This document shows positions 38,111 to 46,328 of a stretch of 52,670 bases of DNA, one piece after another. The DNA comes from Leyella lascolaii (GTDB lineage: Bacteria > Bacteroidota > Bacteroidia > Bacteroidales > Bacteroidaceae): contig NZ_LT556035.1 in the NCBI RefSeq assembly GCF_900079775.1, positions 27,377 through 80,046 on the forward strand. Direction: 5' to 3'. The notes beneath the pieces are model-generated. The model had not been told where the DNA came from and did no database searches. It saw only the letters and a list, made by a program, of their open reading frames with translations. The first letter of the stretch is position 1. The number at the start of each line of letters is the position of its first letter. The translations under genes were made by a program, and so were the position numbers.

Positions 38111-39148
38111 TTACATTATACCGTCCTCACGTAGTTTTTTCTGCCATCTCCAAGCTGAAGCCAGTACATCCTCCAACGGGGTTTCCGCTTTCCAGCCAAG
38201 CACATTGTTGGCTTTATCAACATTTCCCCAGACCTTCTCTATATCACCTTCGCGTCGTGGCGCATAGCTCCAGTTGACCTTTACACCGGTGGCTTTTTCA
38301 AAGCCCTCTACCACCTCAAGTGTAGAAACACCCTTACCTGTTCCGACATTAAACACCTCAACTGCGTCTGTATCCTGGTCAAGCACTCGTGCCATTGCCG
38401 CAACATGAGCCTTGGCGAGGTCAACAACATAAATATAGTCACGAATGCATGTTCCGTCCGGTGTATTATAATCATTTCCGAAAATTTTCAGTTCCTTGCG
38501 TACACCTATCGCTGTCTGTGTGACAAATGGAATAAGATTCATCGGCACACCATTGGGAAGTTCGCCGATATATGCAGACGGATGGGCGCCTATCGGATTG
38601 AAATAGCGTAATATTATTGATTTTATCGGTGCTCCGCTATGAATATAATCACAGATTATCTCTTCGTTTATCTGCTTTGTATTGCCATAAGGAGAAAGTG
38701 CTTTCTGTATAGGAGCCTCCTCTGTTACAGGCAGATTGTCTTCTGACGGCTGACCATAGACGGTACAACTTGACGAGAATATTATGCCTTTCACATTATA
38801 TTTTGGCATTAGTTCGAGGAGGTTTATCAGCGACACGATATTGTTGCGATAATACAGCAAAGGCTTCTCCACGCTTTCACCGACTGCCTTTGATGCCGCA
38901 AAGTGAATAATGCCTTCTATATGAGGATACTTTTCGAAAACAGCCTCAACTGCGCTTTTTTCACGAAGGTCCACGTTTTCAAATGCGGGGCGCACTCCTG
39001 TAATCTTCTCTATGCCGTCAAGAACCTCAATCTTTGAATTCGACAGATTATCGACTATTACCACATTGTAACCTGCCTGTTGCAGTTCTACCGTTGTGTG
39101 TGAACCGATGAAACCGGTTCCTCCTGTAACTAAAATCGTTTGTTTCAT
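38111..39148 (-). CDS. galE: UDP-glucose 4-epimerase
   Basis: A 345-residue SDR enzyme interconverting UDP-glucose and UDP-galactose. The NAD-binding motif GGTGFIGSHTTVELQQAGY is at the N-terminus; the catalytic pair shows as SSSCTVYGQP (Ser/Thr) and YGNTKQINEE (YxxxK). The C-terminal ending is SAWRWQKKLREDG. Lies 36 bases after rnfA in the same orientation, probably the last gene of that operon. Confidence 0.96.
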   Translation of the reverse strand: MKQTILVTGGTGFIGSHTTVELQQAGYNVVIVDNLSNSKIEVLDGIEKITGVRPAFENVDLREKSAVEAVFEKYPHIEGIIHFAASKAVGESVEKPLLYYRNNIVSLINLLELMPKYNVKGIIFSSSCTVYGQPSEDNLPVTEEAPIQKALSPYGNTKQINEEIICDYIHSGAPIKSIILRYFNPIGAHPSAYIGELPNGVPMNLIPFVTQTAIGVRKELKIFGNDYNTPDGTCIRDYIYVVDLAKAHVAAMARVLDQDTDAVEVFNVGTGKGVSTLEVVEGFEKATGVKVNWSYAPRREGDIEKVWGNVDKANNVLGWKAETPLEDVLASAWRWQKKLREDGIM

Positions 39149-39184
39149 AAATTTAGTTTGTTATATTAAGACTTATATTTTCCT

Positions 39185-39787
39185 TCATTCTAATCCGAAC
39201 AGAGACCTAAGACCATTGTCTACTCCGCTGAATCCCATAAACGCCAATGCAAGAATGCCTGCCGTAACAAGCACAACCGCCATTCCGCGCATACCCTTTG
39301 GAATGTTCACCATGGACAATTGCTCACGCAGACCGGCAAAAACAATCAGCGCGAGGGCGAATCCTACTGCTGTGGAGAATGCGTAAACGATGCTTTCCGC
39401 AAGATTGAAATCCTTCTGTATCACCAATATCGCAACTCCCAAAACGCAACAGTTAGTTGTAATCAACGGCAGAAATATGCCTAATGCCTGATACATCACA
39501 GGTGACGCTTTCTTCAGAATTATCTCCACCATCTGCACCAAAGAGGCTATTATGAGGATGAATGCTATAGTCTGCATGTACTGAAGACCTGCCGGATCGA
39601 GCACAAACTTCTGAACCAGATATGTCACGACTGTGGATAAAGTAAGCACAAAAGCGACGGCGAGACCCATACCCAAAGCTGTCTCCACCTTCTTTGACAC
39701 TCCGAGGAACGGGCATATCCCAAGAAACTGGGACAGGACGATGTTATTTACAAATATAGCGGATATGAATATCAATATATATTCCAT
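39185..39787 (-). CDS. rnfA: Rnf complex subunit A
   Basis: A 200-residue inner-membrane protein with six spans, homologous to NqrE. The start MEYILIFISAIFVNNIVLSQFLGICPFLGVSKK is diagnostic; the motif NCCVLGVAILVIQKDF also matches. RnfA and RnfE together hold a membrane iron-sulfur centre. Two bases separate it from rnfE. Confidence 0.95.
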   Translation of the reverse strand: MEYILIFISAIFVNNIVLSQFLGICPFLGVSKKVETALGMGLAVAFVLTLSTVVTYLVQKFVLDPAGLQYMQTIAFILIIASLVQMVEIILKKASPVMYQALGIFLPLITTNCCVLGVAILVIQKDFNLAESIVYAFSTAVGFALALIVFAGLREQLSMVNIPKGMRGMAVVLVTAGILALAFMGFSGVDNGLRSLFGLE

Positions 39788-39789
39788 AG

Positions 39790-40383
39790 TTATGACTTCT
39801 TGAATTTATTGACCAGTGCTATCAGATAGCCTAATGTAAGGAAAGCTCCGGGAGGCAATATGAACAACAGCATATTTGTCGTATCCGGAAGCAAGACCAC
39901 TCCAAACAGAGAACCTGCGCCAAGCAGTTCGCGCAACATACCGAGCACGGTAAGCGCGATGGTGAACCCGATGCCGATTCCAACACCGTCGAAGAAACTC
40001 GGAACAGCTCCGTTCTTACATGCAAAAGCCTCGGCGCGTCCCAGTATTATACAATTCACCACTATCAAAGGTATGTATATTCCCAATGACTTGTTTATTG
40101 AAGGAAGGTATGCCTGCAGACACATCTGCAATATTGTAACAAAAGATGCTATTATAACAACAAATACAGGAATGCGGACACTGTCCGGTGTGAGGTTCTT
40201 GACGAGCGATATGACAACGTTGGAACATATTAATACAAACATCGTAGCCAATCCCATAGACATTCCGTTGACGGCAGACGTGGTAGTTGCCAGTGTGGGA
40301 CACATTCCGAGCAGAAGAACAAATGTAGGATTCTCCTGCACAATGCCGTTTATTACTATTCTAAGATAATTCATTGTTCCCAT
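39790..40383 (-). CDS. rnfE: Rnf complex subunit E
   Basis: A 197-residue membrane protein with six spans, related to NqrD and to RnfA. NPTFVLLLGMCPTLATTTSAVNGMSMG near the start and the IVVNCIILGRAEAFA motif are typical. The GLGMCPTL-like cysteine and NCIILGRA are the counterparts of the RnfA cysteines. Confidence 0.95.
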   Translation of the reverse strand: MGTMNYLRIVINGIVQENPTFVLLLGMCPTLATTTSAVNGMSMGLATMFVLICSNVVISLVKNLTPDSVRIPVFVVIIASFVTILQMCLQAYLPSINKSLGIYIPLIVVNCIILGRAEAFACKNGAVPSFFDGVGIGIGFTIALTVLGMLRELLGAGSLFGVVLLPDTTNMLLFILPPGAFLTLGYLIALVNKFKKS

Positions 40384-40414
40384 TATTATATTCAGTATTC
40401 CTCAAAATGCGCTC

Positions 40415-41014
40415 TCAGTCACCGCTTTTCCGGCTTTCCTCATAAACCTCATATGCCTGATTTACAGCCTTAAGAAAAGCTCTTGTCGTTATTGTTGATG
40501 CAGTGATGGCGTCAACAGTGCCTCCGTCTTTAGTCACTGCCAGAGGTTTACCGTCTGACATGTCATGACCTGTTATGTCACCCTTGCCTCCTTCATCAAA
40601 CCATTTGTCCGCCTTTGTACCAAGTCCTGGAGTCTCTGAAGACTGCAATATTGTATAACCGAGTATTCTTGAGTTTTCATCAAAACCTACCAGAATTTTC
40701 ATTTGTCCTCCAAATCCCATCACACTGCTTTCTATTGCCTTTCCCACATCACCGGCACCATCACCGGTTATACGATAAACAACAAACAGTTCCTGTCTGC
40801 CGTCATTATCAATTACAATACTGTCCGCAGAGTCTACAACGATATTGTTGTTGCGCATGACTGTTTTTATTCCGTCAGAAAGAACTTTGTCTGCCTGCAC
40901 TTTTATCGGTTCCTCCGTAACATGATTCACAACAGCCAGCAAGGCACCGGTAATTACGGTGACAGTAATCAAGACCAATGACATATTGCGGAATGTGGAT
41001 TTCAATTTTTCCAT
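40415..41014 (-). CDS. rnfG: Rnf complex subunit G
   Basis: A 199-residue protein with one N-terminal span (SLVLITVTVITGALLAVVNH) and a periplasmic FMN-binding domain. The covalent FMN site is read as TVDAITASTITTRAF, corresponding to the family S(G/A)AT(I/L)T, with Thr as the attachment residue. ETPGLGTKADKWFDE is another family block. Confidence 0.92.
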   Translation of the reverse strand: MEKLKSTFRNMSLVLITVTVITGALLAVVNHVTEEPIKVQADKVLSDGIKTVMRNNNIVVDSADSIVIDNDGRQELFVVYRITGDGAGDVGKAIESSVMGFGGQMKILVGFDENSRILGYTILQSSETPGLGTKADKWFDEGGKGDITGHDMSDGKPLAVTKDGGTVDAITASTITTRAFLKAVNQAYEVYEESRKSGD

Positions 41015-41025
41015 ATCTTTGACTT

Positions 41026-42024
41026 TTATTTCCTATTCTCTCCGAAACGCTTCGGTCTTACATACATATTAATCAAGGGTGTAAACGCATTCATGACGAG
41101 AATCGCGAAAGACATTCCCTCCGGATATGCCCCCCAGTTGCGTATGACTATCGTCAGGACAGCTATGGATACACCATATATTATCTGACCTTTATGTGTC
41201 ATTGGCGATGTGACATAGTCTGTGGCCATGAATATGGCTCCCAACATCACGCCGCCGGAAAACAATACCGTCATCGGGTCGGCATAGGAGGAGTCCACAA
41301 TATGAAGTATGCCTGAAAAGGCAAAAATCGTCAACAAAATGCTTATGGGTATATGCCATGTAATTATATTACGCCAAAGCATATAGGCGAGACCTGCCAA
41401 TAATGCAAGAGCACACACCTCGCCAATAGAGCCGCCACCGAACGCCGCACCGTTATTGCCCAAAATCATACTGAGAGAATCCGGCAGTTTTTCCAACACA
41501 GTCGCGTCACCGGTTTTGGCAGCCTCTTTCATAATGCTTAAAGGGGTAGCTTCGGTCACGGCATCCATGTAGTGCCATTGCTGTCCGGCGACAGGCCATG
41601 TCGTCATCTGTGCAGGAAACGAGACCAAAAGAAAACATCTACCCACCAAAGCCGGATTAAACGGATTGCAGCCCAATCCTCCAAATGTCATTTTTCCTAT
41701 GCCGATGGCAACCAATGAACCTATAACGACAATCCAGACAGGAATATTTGACGGCAAGTTGAAGCCGAGAAGCAGACCTGTTATCACAGCAGAGCCGTCA
41801 AGAACAGACAGATTCCGGTTGCGGAGAAGATAGCGGTTTATAGCCCATTCAAAGAACACGCACGAAACGACACTCGTGATGCAGACAACTGCCGCACCTA
41901 CTCCAAAATAATAGAACGAGACCAGCAATGCCGGCAACAGTGCGATGACGACACCGTACATATTACGTTTTATACTGTCATTTCCATGTATATGTGGTGA
42001 TAAAGATACAATCAGGTTTGACAT
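41026..42024 (-). CDS. rnfD: Rnf complex subunit D
   Basis: A 332-residue membrane subunit related to NqrB. It shows many spans, the FGGLGCNPFNPALVGRCFLL block and MDAVTEATPL, where the Thr should carry the second covalent FMN. FNLPSNIPVWIV and FMATDYVTSPMTHKGQ are other conserved segments. It sits 5 bases after rnfC. Confidence 0.95.
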   Translation of the reverse strand: MSNLIVSLSPHIHGNDSIKRNMYGVVIALLPALLVSFYYFGVGAAVVCITSVVSCVFFEWAINRYLLRNRNLSVLDGSAVITGLLLGFNLPSNIPVWIVVIGSLVAIGIGKMTFGGLGCNPFNPALVGRCFLLVSFPAQMTTWPVAGQQWHYMDAVTEATPLSIMKEAAKTGDATVLEKLPDSLSMILGNNGAAFGGGSIGEVCALALLAGLAYMLWRNIITWHIPISILLTIFAFSGILHIVDSSYADPMTVLFSGGVMLGAIFMATDYVTSPMTHKGQIIYGVSIAVLTIVIRNWGAYPEGMSFAILVMNAFTPLINMYVRPKRFGENRK

Positions 42025-42029
42025 AATTA

Positions 42030-43385
42030 TTAACTTTTTTGTTTACGCGCCCTTATGATGGTCATCACTTTTGATTTTCCAAAACGTATATTGTCAAGCA
42101 TCGGTCTGTTGGCAGGACATGTGTACTGACATGACCCGCATTCTATGCATGATGTGATGAAATGTTCTTCTGCCATCTCCCAATTATGAGCAGCGGAGGA
42201 TGTGGCAAGAATATACGGCTCAAGCCCCATCGGACAGACACCCACACATTTGGCACATCTGATGCAGGGACCTATCGCACCGTCACGCACGGCTTCTTTT
42301 CCCGACAGGACTGTTATGCTGTTTGTGCCCTTGCACACCGGGACACCTGTCGTCATAAGTGCCTTGCCCATCATGGGGCCGCCTGCTATAATCTTGTTGT
42401 CTCCGTCCGGAAGTCCGCCACATGCGTCAATGAGCTGACTTATCGGAGTCCCCATCCTTACAAGGAAATTCTTCGGCTGGCTGATGTGCTTACCGGAGAC
42501 ACTTGTGTATCGTTCGAACAACGGTTTGTTCTTCATTACCGCCTGATATACGGCGAAGGCAGTCCCGACATTCACGACAACCGTTCCGACATTGGCTGGT
42601 ATCGCGGGCGGGTCGGGAACCTGACGCCTTATCACAGCGTCAATAAGCTGCTTCTCGCCACCCTGAGGATATTTCTGTTCCAAGGGGACAACCTTTATGC
42701 TTCTTTCACCGATGGTCTTCTCCTGAAAAAGTCTAATTGCCGCAGGCTTGTTCCGCTCAATACCGATGTAAGCTACGGGAGCGGAAACAGCCATAAGCAC
42801 CAATTTCACACCTACAAGAATTTCATCCGCATGCTCCATCATAAGCCTGTAATCAGACGTTATGTACGGTTCACACTCTACTGCATTTATGATGACACAG
42901 TCTATTTTTGACGTAGATGGCGGGGTAAACTTAACGTATGTAGGGAATCCGGCGCCTCCCATTCCGGTTATGCCTGCGTCCCTTATGCGTGTGATAATAT
43001 ATTCCGGTGTAAGTCCGTCGTGTCCGTCAAGTGTCTCAAGAGCATCACTTCTGTCAATGGATTCCTCCCACTCATCGCCCTCTGTCTTTATTATAATTAC
43101 CGGCTTGTTATAACCGGTAGCGTCAATTATAGTCCCTATTTTTGTGACAGTGCCCGAAACGGAAGAATGAACCGGTGCTGAGACCGGTCCGCCAGCCTCT
43201 GCTATTTTTGTGCCGACCTTGACCTTGTCTCCCTTTTTAACTATAGGCACAGCCGGCGCACCTATATGCTGCGACAGAGGAAAGAAAGCCTCTTGTGGCA
43301 GTTCAGCCACACACGTCTCGATTTCCGCAGTAATCTTGTTTTCTTCCGGATGAATTCCTCCTATTCTGAACGTCTTGAACATCAT
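42030..43385 (-). CDS. rnfC: Rnf complex subunit C
   Basis: A 451-residue cytoplasmic subunit taking electrons from the ferredoxin/RnfB side and reducing NAD. It contains the FMN/NADH-binding region (GMGGAGFPTYVKF and CEPYITSDYRLM) and two 4Fe-4S motifs near the C-terminus (CIRCAKCVGVCPMGLEPY and CIECGSCQYTCPANRPML). Bacterial RnfC in this lineage lacks the long C-terminal repeats of proteobacteria, as here. Confidence 0.96.
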   Translation of the reverse strand: MMFKTFRIGGIHPEENKITAEIETCVAELPQEAFFPLSQHIGAPAVPIVKKGDKVKVGTKIAEAGGPVSAPVHSSVSGTVTKIGTIIDATGYNKPVIIIKTEGDEWEESIDRSDALETLDGHDGLTPEYIITRIRDAGITGMGGAGFPTYVKFTPPSTSKIDCVIINAVECEPYITSDYRLMMEHADEILVGVKLVLMAVSAPVAYIGIERNKPAAIRLFQEKTIGERSIKVVPLEQKYPQGGEKQLIDAVIRRQVPDPPAIPANVGTVVVNVGTAFAVYQAVMKNKPLFERYTSVSGKHISQPKNFLVRMGTPISQLIDACGGLPDGDNKIIAGGPMMGKALMTTGVPVCKGTNSITVLSGKEAVRDGAIGPCIRCAKCVGVCPMGLEPYILATSSAAHNWEMAEEHFITSCIECGSCQYTCPANRPMLDNIRFGKSKVMTIIRARKQKS

Positions 43386-43452
43386 ATGATGAAGTCTTTA
43401 TAGAACACAAATATGTAAACACGCAATTAAGACAGCATAAACATGTACGTAA

Positions 43453-44280
43453 TCAGCTGCCGCATACAAGCATCCTGACAGCGTTTCTCGGACACACCTC
43501 GACACACTTTCCGCATGATTCGCACCGCTCCATGTCGATACGGGCAAGTCCATTCTCTATCGTAATGGCACCCGTAGGACATTCCTTTGCGCATTTTCCG
43601 CAACCGATGCAAGACACGCCACAAGCCTTGGATGCCACCGCCCCACTGTCACAATTCATACACCTTATATATACTGAAGGTTTTGTATCTTGCCTCTCAC
43701 GTAATTCTATAATATTGCGGGGACACTCCTTTACGCACGCACCACATCCCACACACTTTGACGTGTCAACTTCAGCAATGCCGCTTTGAGTACCGATGGA
43801 TAAAGCTCCGAACATGCATGCGTTCACGCAATCGCCACACCCGAGGCAGCCATAGCCACAGGCTGTTTCTCCCGCGCTGCACATATGTACAGCAAAACAG
43901 GTTCGAAGTCCTGAATATTGTGAGACAGAAGGACGGATGTCGCGTGTCCCCCCACATCTTACGACAGCCACTTTAGGTGCTGTATCTCCCGCATCCACAT
44001 TCAGCAGTGTGCCGATACGTCTCATCGTCTCATTGCCTCCTACAGGACAGAAGAGCCCTTCAATGGATCCGGAATCAGCCGCACTGACAACCGCAGAAGC
44101 AAAGCCGGAGCATCCTGGATAGCCGCATCCGCCACAGTTGGCATGAGGCAGAAGTTCCGTAACACTTCCTACACGGCTGTCTTCCTTGACATAAAACTTT
44201 CTGGAACAGACATAAAGAACCAGCGATGCGACAAACGCTATCGAGCCAAGTACCAACACTGCAATCAACAGATAATCCAT
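43453..44280 (-). CDS. rnfB: Rnf complex subunit B
   Basis: A 275-residue subunit anchored by an N-terminal span (LLIAVLVLGSIAFVASLVLYV). It has the ANCGGCGYPGCSGFA cluster motif that with FCPVGG forms a 4Fe-4S site, then several ferredoxin-like motifs: CGYGCLGCGDCVNACM, CVGCGACVKECP, CIGCGKCAKECP and CESCGKCVEVCP. It is thus longer than the proteobacterial subunit and carries extra clusters, as known for other anaerobes. It receives electrons from ferredoxin. A 67-base gap separates it from rnfC. Confidence 0.95.
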   Translation of the reverse strand: MDYLLIAVLVLGSIAFVASLVLYVCSRKFYVKEDSRVGSVTELLPHANCGGCGYPGCSGFASAVVSAADSGSIEGLFCPVGGNETMRRIGTLLNVDAGDTAPKVAVVRCGGTRDIRPSVSQYSGLRTCFAVHMCSAGETACGYGCLGCGDCVNACMFGALSIGTQSGIAEVDTSKCVGCGACVKECPRNIIELRERQDTKPSVYIRCMNCDSGAVASKACGVSCIGCGKCAKECPTGAITIENGLARIDMERCESCGKCVEVCPRNAVRMLVCGS

Positions 44281-44286
44281 GCTAAC

Positions 44287-44721
44287 TCAAATCTTTTTTA
44301 TATCCATTATCTCAAAAGAGAATCTCTTATCCAACCTATCCCGCAACAGATACAAGATGAAGTAATAGACGGCAACCATTCCCAAAGATGTCAAGGATAT
44401 GATTAAATCATTCTCACAAAAGGTCTCAGCTATAAAAAAGGATACAAGCATGATGGCAAGAGGAAGTCCGAAGCCATATGTCACCGCCATACGAGCCATG
44501 CTGTCACGGACTGCGACAACAACACTGTCTCCTTCTTTTAATCCTGAAACATGCGCGCCACGGACTGTCACATCCATCTCACGGCTTTCTGTCTTATTGC
44601 ACAAACCGGAAACTTTGCATGAAACGCACGCTGAAGTCCGGACAATCCGCACACTGACGCTATCTCCATTAACGGCAACAACAACTCCGTCATGTGCGAT
44701 TCTGTTACAGGATTGGCTCAT
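44287..44721 (-). CDS. RseC/SoxR reducing system family protein
   Basis: A 144-residue membrane protein with two spans at about residues 70-130. The N-terminal cytoplasmic or periplasmic part carries a cysteine cluster (TSACVSCKVSGLCNKTE: C-x2-C-x5-C) typical of RseC. In proteobacteria RseC belongs with the Rsx complex that keeps SoxR reduced; in Bacteroidota it usually precedes rnfB, as here (6 bases). First gene of the Rnf operon, with a consensus promoter. Confidence 0.88.
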   Translation of the reverse strand: MSQSCNRIAHDGVVVAVNGDSVSVRIVRTSACVSCKVSGLCNKTESREMDVTVRGAHVSGLKEGDSVVVAVRDSMARMAVTYGFGLPLAIMLVSFFIAETFCENDLIISLTSLGMVAVYYFILYLLRDRLDKRFSFEIMDIKKI

Positions 44722-44743
44722 ACATATTTCTAATATATATGTG

Positions 44744-44775
44744 CAAAAGTAACATTATAATTTCTAAATAGCAAA
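44744..44775 (-). promoter_or_regulatory. Promoter of the rseC-rnf-galE operon
   Basis: On the minus strand TTTG (44772-44775) is followed after exactly 20 bases by TACTTTTG (44744-44751). The start would be near 44738, about 17 bases before the rseC ATG. Confidence 0.75.
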
Positions 44776-44826
44776 TAAAACTATAATATTTTCGTCCGTT
44801 TTTAGCTCACTATTCCCGAAAAATAG

Positions 44827-44834
44827 TATATTTG
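44827..44834 (+). promoter_or_regulatory. -7 element for the 44859 gene
   Basis: TATATTTG matches TAnnTTTG and ends 24 bases before ATG 44859. No clear -33 element. It overlaps the longer reading frame beginning at 44832, so it supports the shorter start. Confidence 0.5.
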
Positions 44835-44858
44835 CATCATATTATTACAAAGACTGAT

Positions 44859-45305
44859 ATGAAAACATCCGAACAGACAACGCAGCAGATTGAGCGTTTC
44901 GTAAAGAAAATCATCCTGAAGTTCCCTCCGAACGAGGAAACGTCGCTTCTTACTGATATTCATATAAGAGTGTCACAAGACAGCGGTGAAATGATTTCAT
45001 TCGATGATGACGACAGGGAAATAACCCGATGTGTTGTAGAACAATGGATAAACAACAATGACGAACGTTTCTATAAGGACGTAACTGCGGTGTTGCAAGA
45101 CACACTACAGAGATTGCACGACGCAATAGACAATATGGGAATTATGAAACCATACAGTTTTGTCCTCGAAAATGAAGAAAGGGAAAACATCTCTGAATTG
45201 TACGTTGCCGACAACGATACGGTAATAATTGGCGGAAACCTGATGGAAAACCTCAACGACGACCTTAACTCTTTCCTGTCAGAACTGCTTGGTAAAGAAA
45301 AATAA
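44859..45305 (+). CDS. Acidic protein of unknown function
   Basis: A 148-residue, strongly acidic cytoplasmic protein with no signal peptide or membrane span. The N-terminal half (TTQQIERFVKKIILKFPPNEETSLLTD) and the C-terminal FVLENEERENISELYVADN and LNDDLNSFLSELLGKEK look well formed, with heptad-like spacing near both ends. I do not recognise the family. The frame extends to 44832, but the promoter's -7 element overlaps that start. It is transcribed divergently from the Rnf operon. Confidence 0.75.
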   Translation: MKTSEQTTQQIERFVKKIILKFPPNEETSLLTDIHIRVSQDSGEMISFDDDDREITRCVVEQWINNNDERFYKDVTAVLQDTLQRLHDAIDNMGIMKPYSFVLENEERENISELYVADNDTVIIGGNLMENLNDDLNSFLSELLGKEK

Positions 45306-45816
45306 AGAACTGCTCCGACAGGTGTGCATATTGTCCACTGCACACGTGACATCATAACAGCCGATGGGAAGGACATATGATTGTCAACCATCGGTGTCCG
45401 TCAAGACTTTTCCGCAAAAGTGCAAGAGCATGACAAGCACGGAGATTGATTTAATTCAGATATATCATTTGTAGTAGACCTGTCTTAAATCTTATGGAAG
45501 TTATGTGCATACCGGAAGCCATGATTATTTGCCTGACACGAATGAATATTTATCCGGAACGCGCAGTAAAAAATATTTACATTATTTTTTCGCAAAACAG
45601 AAACGTTGAGGGCATGCTGTCTCTCTCATTCATGCGTTTGAGGCTCTCCGGATTATACCCTCCCCCACATTTCTCCCTACAATATACCCCACAATTTCTC
45701 CGCACACATGCTTTTTCCACCGTTCCATCTCATATCCGGCATCCGTCTGTGAACGGATTACACTCCGGAAAAGCCCATGTCGTCACACAGAAAAGCCTTT
45801 TCCACGTGCCCATATA

Positions 45817-45846
45817 GGCTTTCCCGTTACACGGGAAAGCCTTTTT
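45817..45846 (+). terminator. Strong terminator without an obvious gene
   Basis: An 11-bp stem (45817-45827 with 45831-45841) with a 3-base loop is followed directly by TTTTT. The nearest plus-strand gene ends 510 bases upstream, so this may close a long leader or an unseen small RNA. GGAAAAGCC at 45767-45775 could pair with GGCTTTCC of the stem, with one bulged base. Confidence 0.7.
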
Positions 45847-46026
45847 CGCATGTCATGAAAAACTTCTGGAGAGCATCAATTTCACAAAGTTCTGATATAC
45901 AACAAATTATAATGATACGTAAAAACCAGCCTATACAGAGACAGGATGTATTCCGGTTGTCTCTGCGTAATTCTCAGAGACTTTACATTATATGAATATT
46001 CGGCATCTTTCAACTATATTACATGA

Positions 46027-46049
46027 ATATACGTATCCGGATTTTCCGA
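46027..46049. repeat. Direct repeat copy 1
   Basis: A 23-base sequence containing CGTATCCGGATTTTCCGA. It differs from copy 2 (46306-46328) at one base. Its core ATCCGGAT is a palindrome. Confidence 0.7.
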
Positions 46050-46305
46050 AAAAAAACAGTCCTCCGTCGAACGGAATCATATAGCAACTGACGGTCAATG
46101 AGAATCATGACATAACATGTGTCCGACGCATTACAGATATATTTTCCAGCAAGATTCTTATCCGGTACAGCCGTTCGGGCTTGAATTTCCGATAAACATC
46201 CTTATCAGACATAACGTAAAGGCGTTAAAACCGGCAAGAAAATATATTTGAAAACTGAAAAATTGAGGAAATCAGATGATTCTCTCCATACGAACAGCTA
46301 TTGAC

Positions 46306-46328
46306 ATATGCGTATCCGGATTTTCCGA
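46306..46328. repeat. Direct repeat copy 2
   Basis: A 23-base copy with one mismatch to copy 1, 279 bases away. It abuts the stop codon of the helicase gene. Confidence 0.7.

Larger units (their letters stand above)
45306..46328. other. 1-kb gene-free stretch rich in hairpins and repeats
   Basis: A 107-codon plus-strand frame (45494-45817) ends inside the terminator hairpin and has no resemblance, so I do not call it. Features seen: hairpins at 45322-45345 (GTGTGCA arms) and 45361-45394 (CCGATGG arms), a small one at 45741-45758, a strong plus-strand terminator at 45817-45846, and a 23-base direct repeat at 46027-46049 and 46306-46328. No obvious promoter for a transcript ending at the terminator was found. 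Confidence 0.6.

Noticed and set aside
37977..38267. 96-codon plus-strand frame overlapping galE
   Set aside because: It is mostly antisense to galE and lacks a start context or family resemblance.
42162..42911. 249-codon plus-strand frame opposite rnfC
   Set aside because: It lies antisense to a well-recognised gene and shows no family resemblance.
45494..45817. 107-codon plus-strand frame in the gap before the helicase
   Set aside because: It ends in the terminator stem, has no promoter and does not resemble a known protein.
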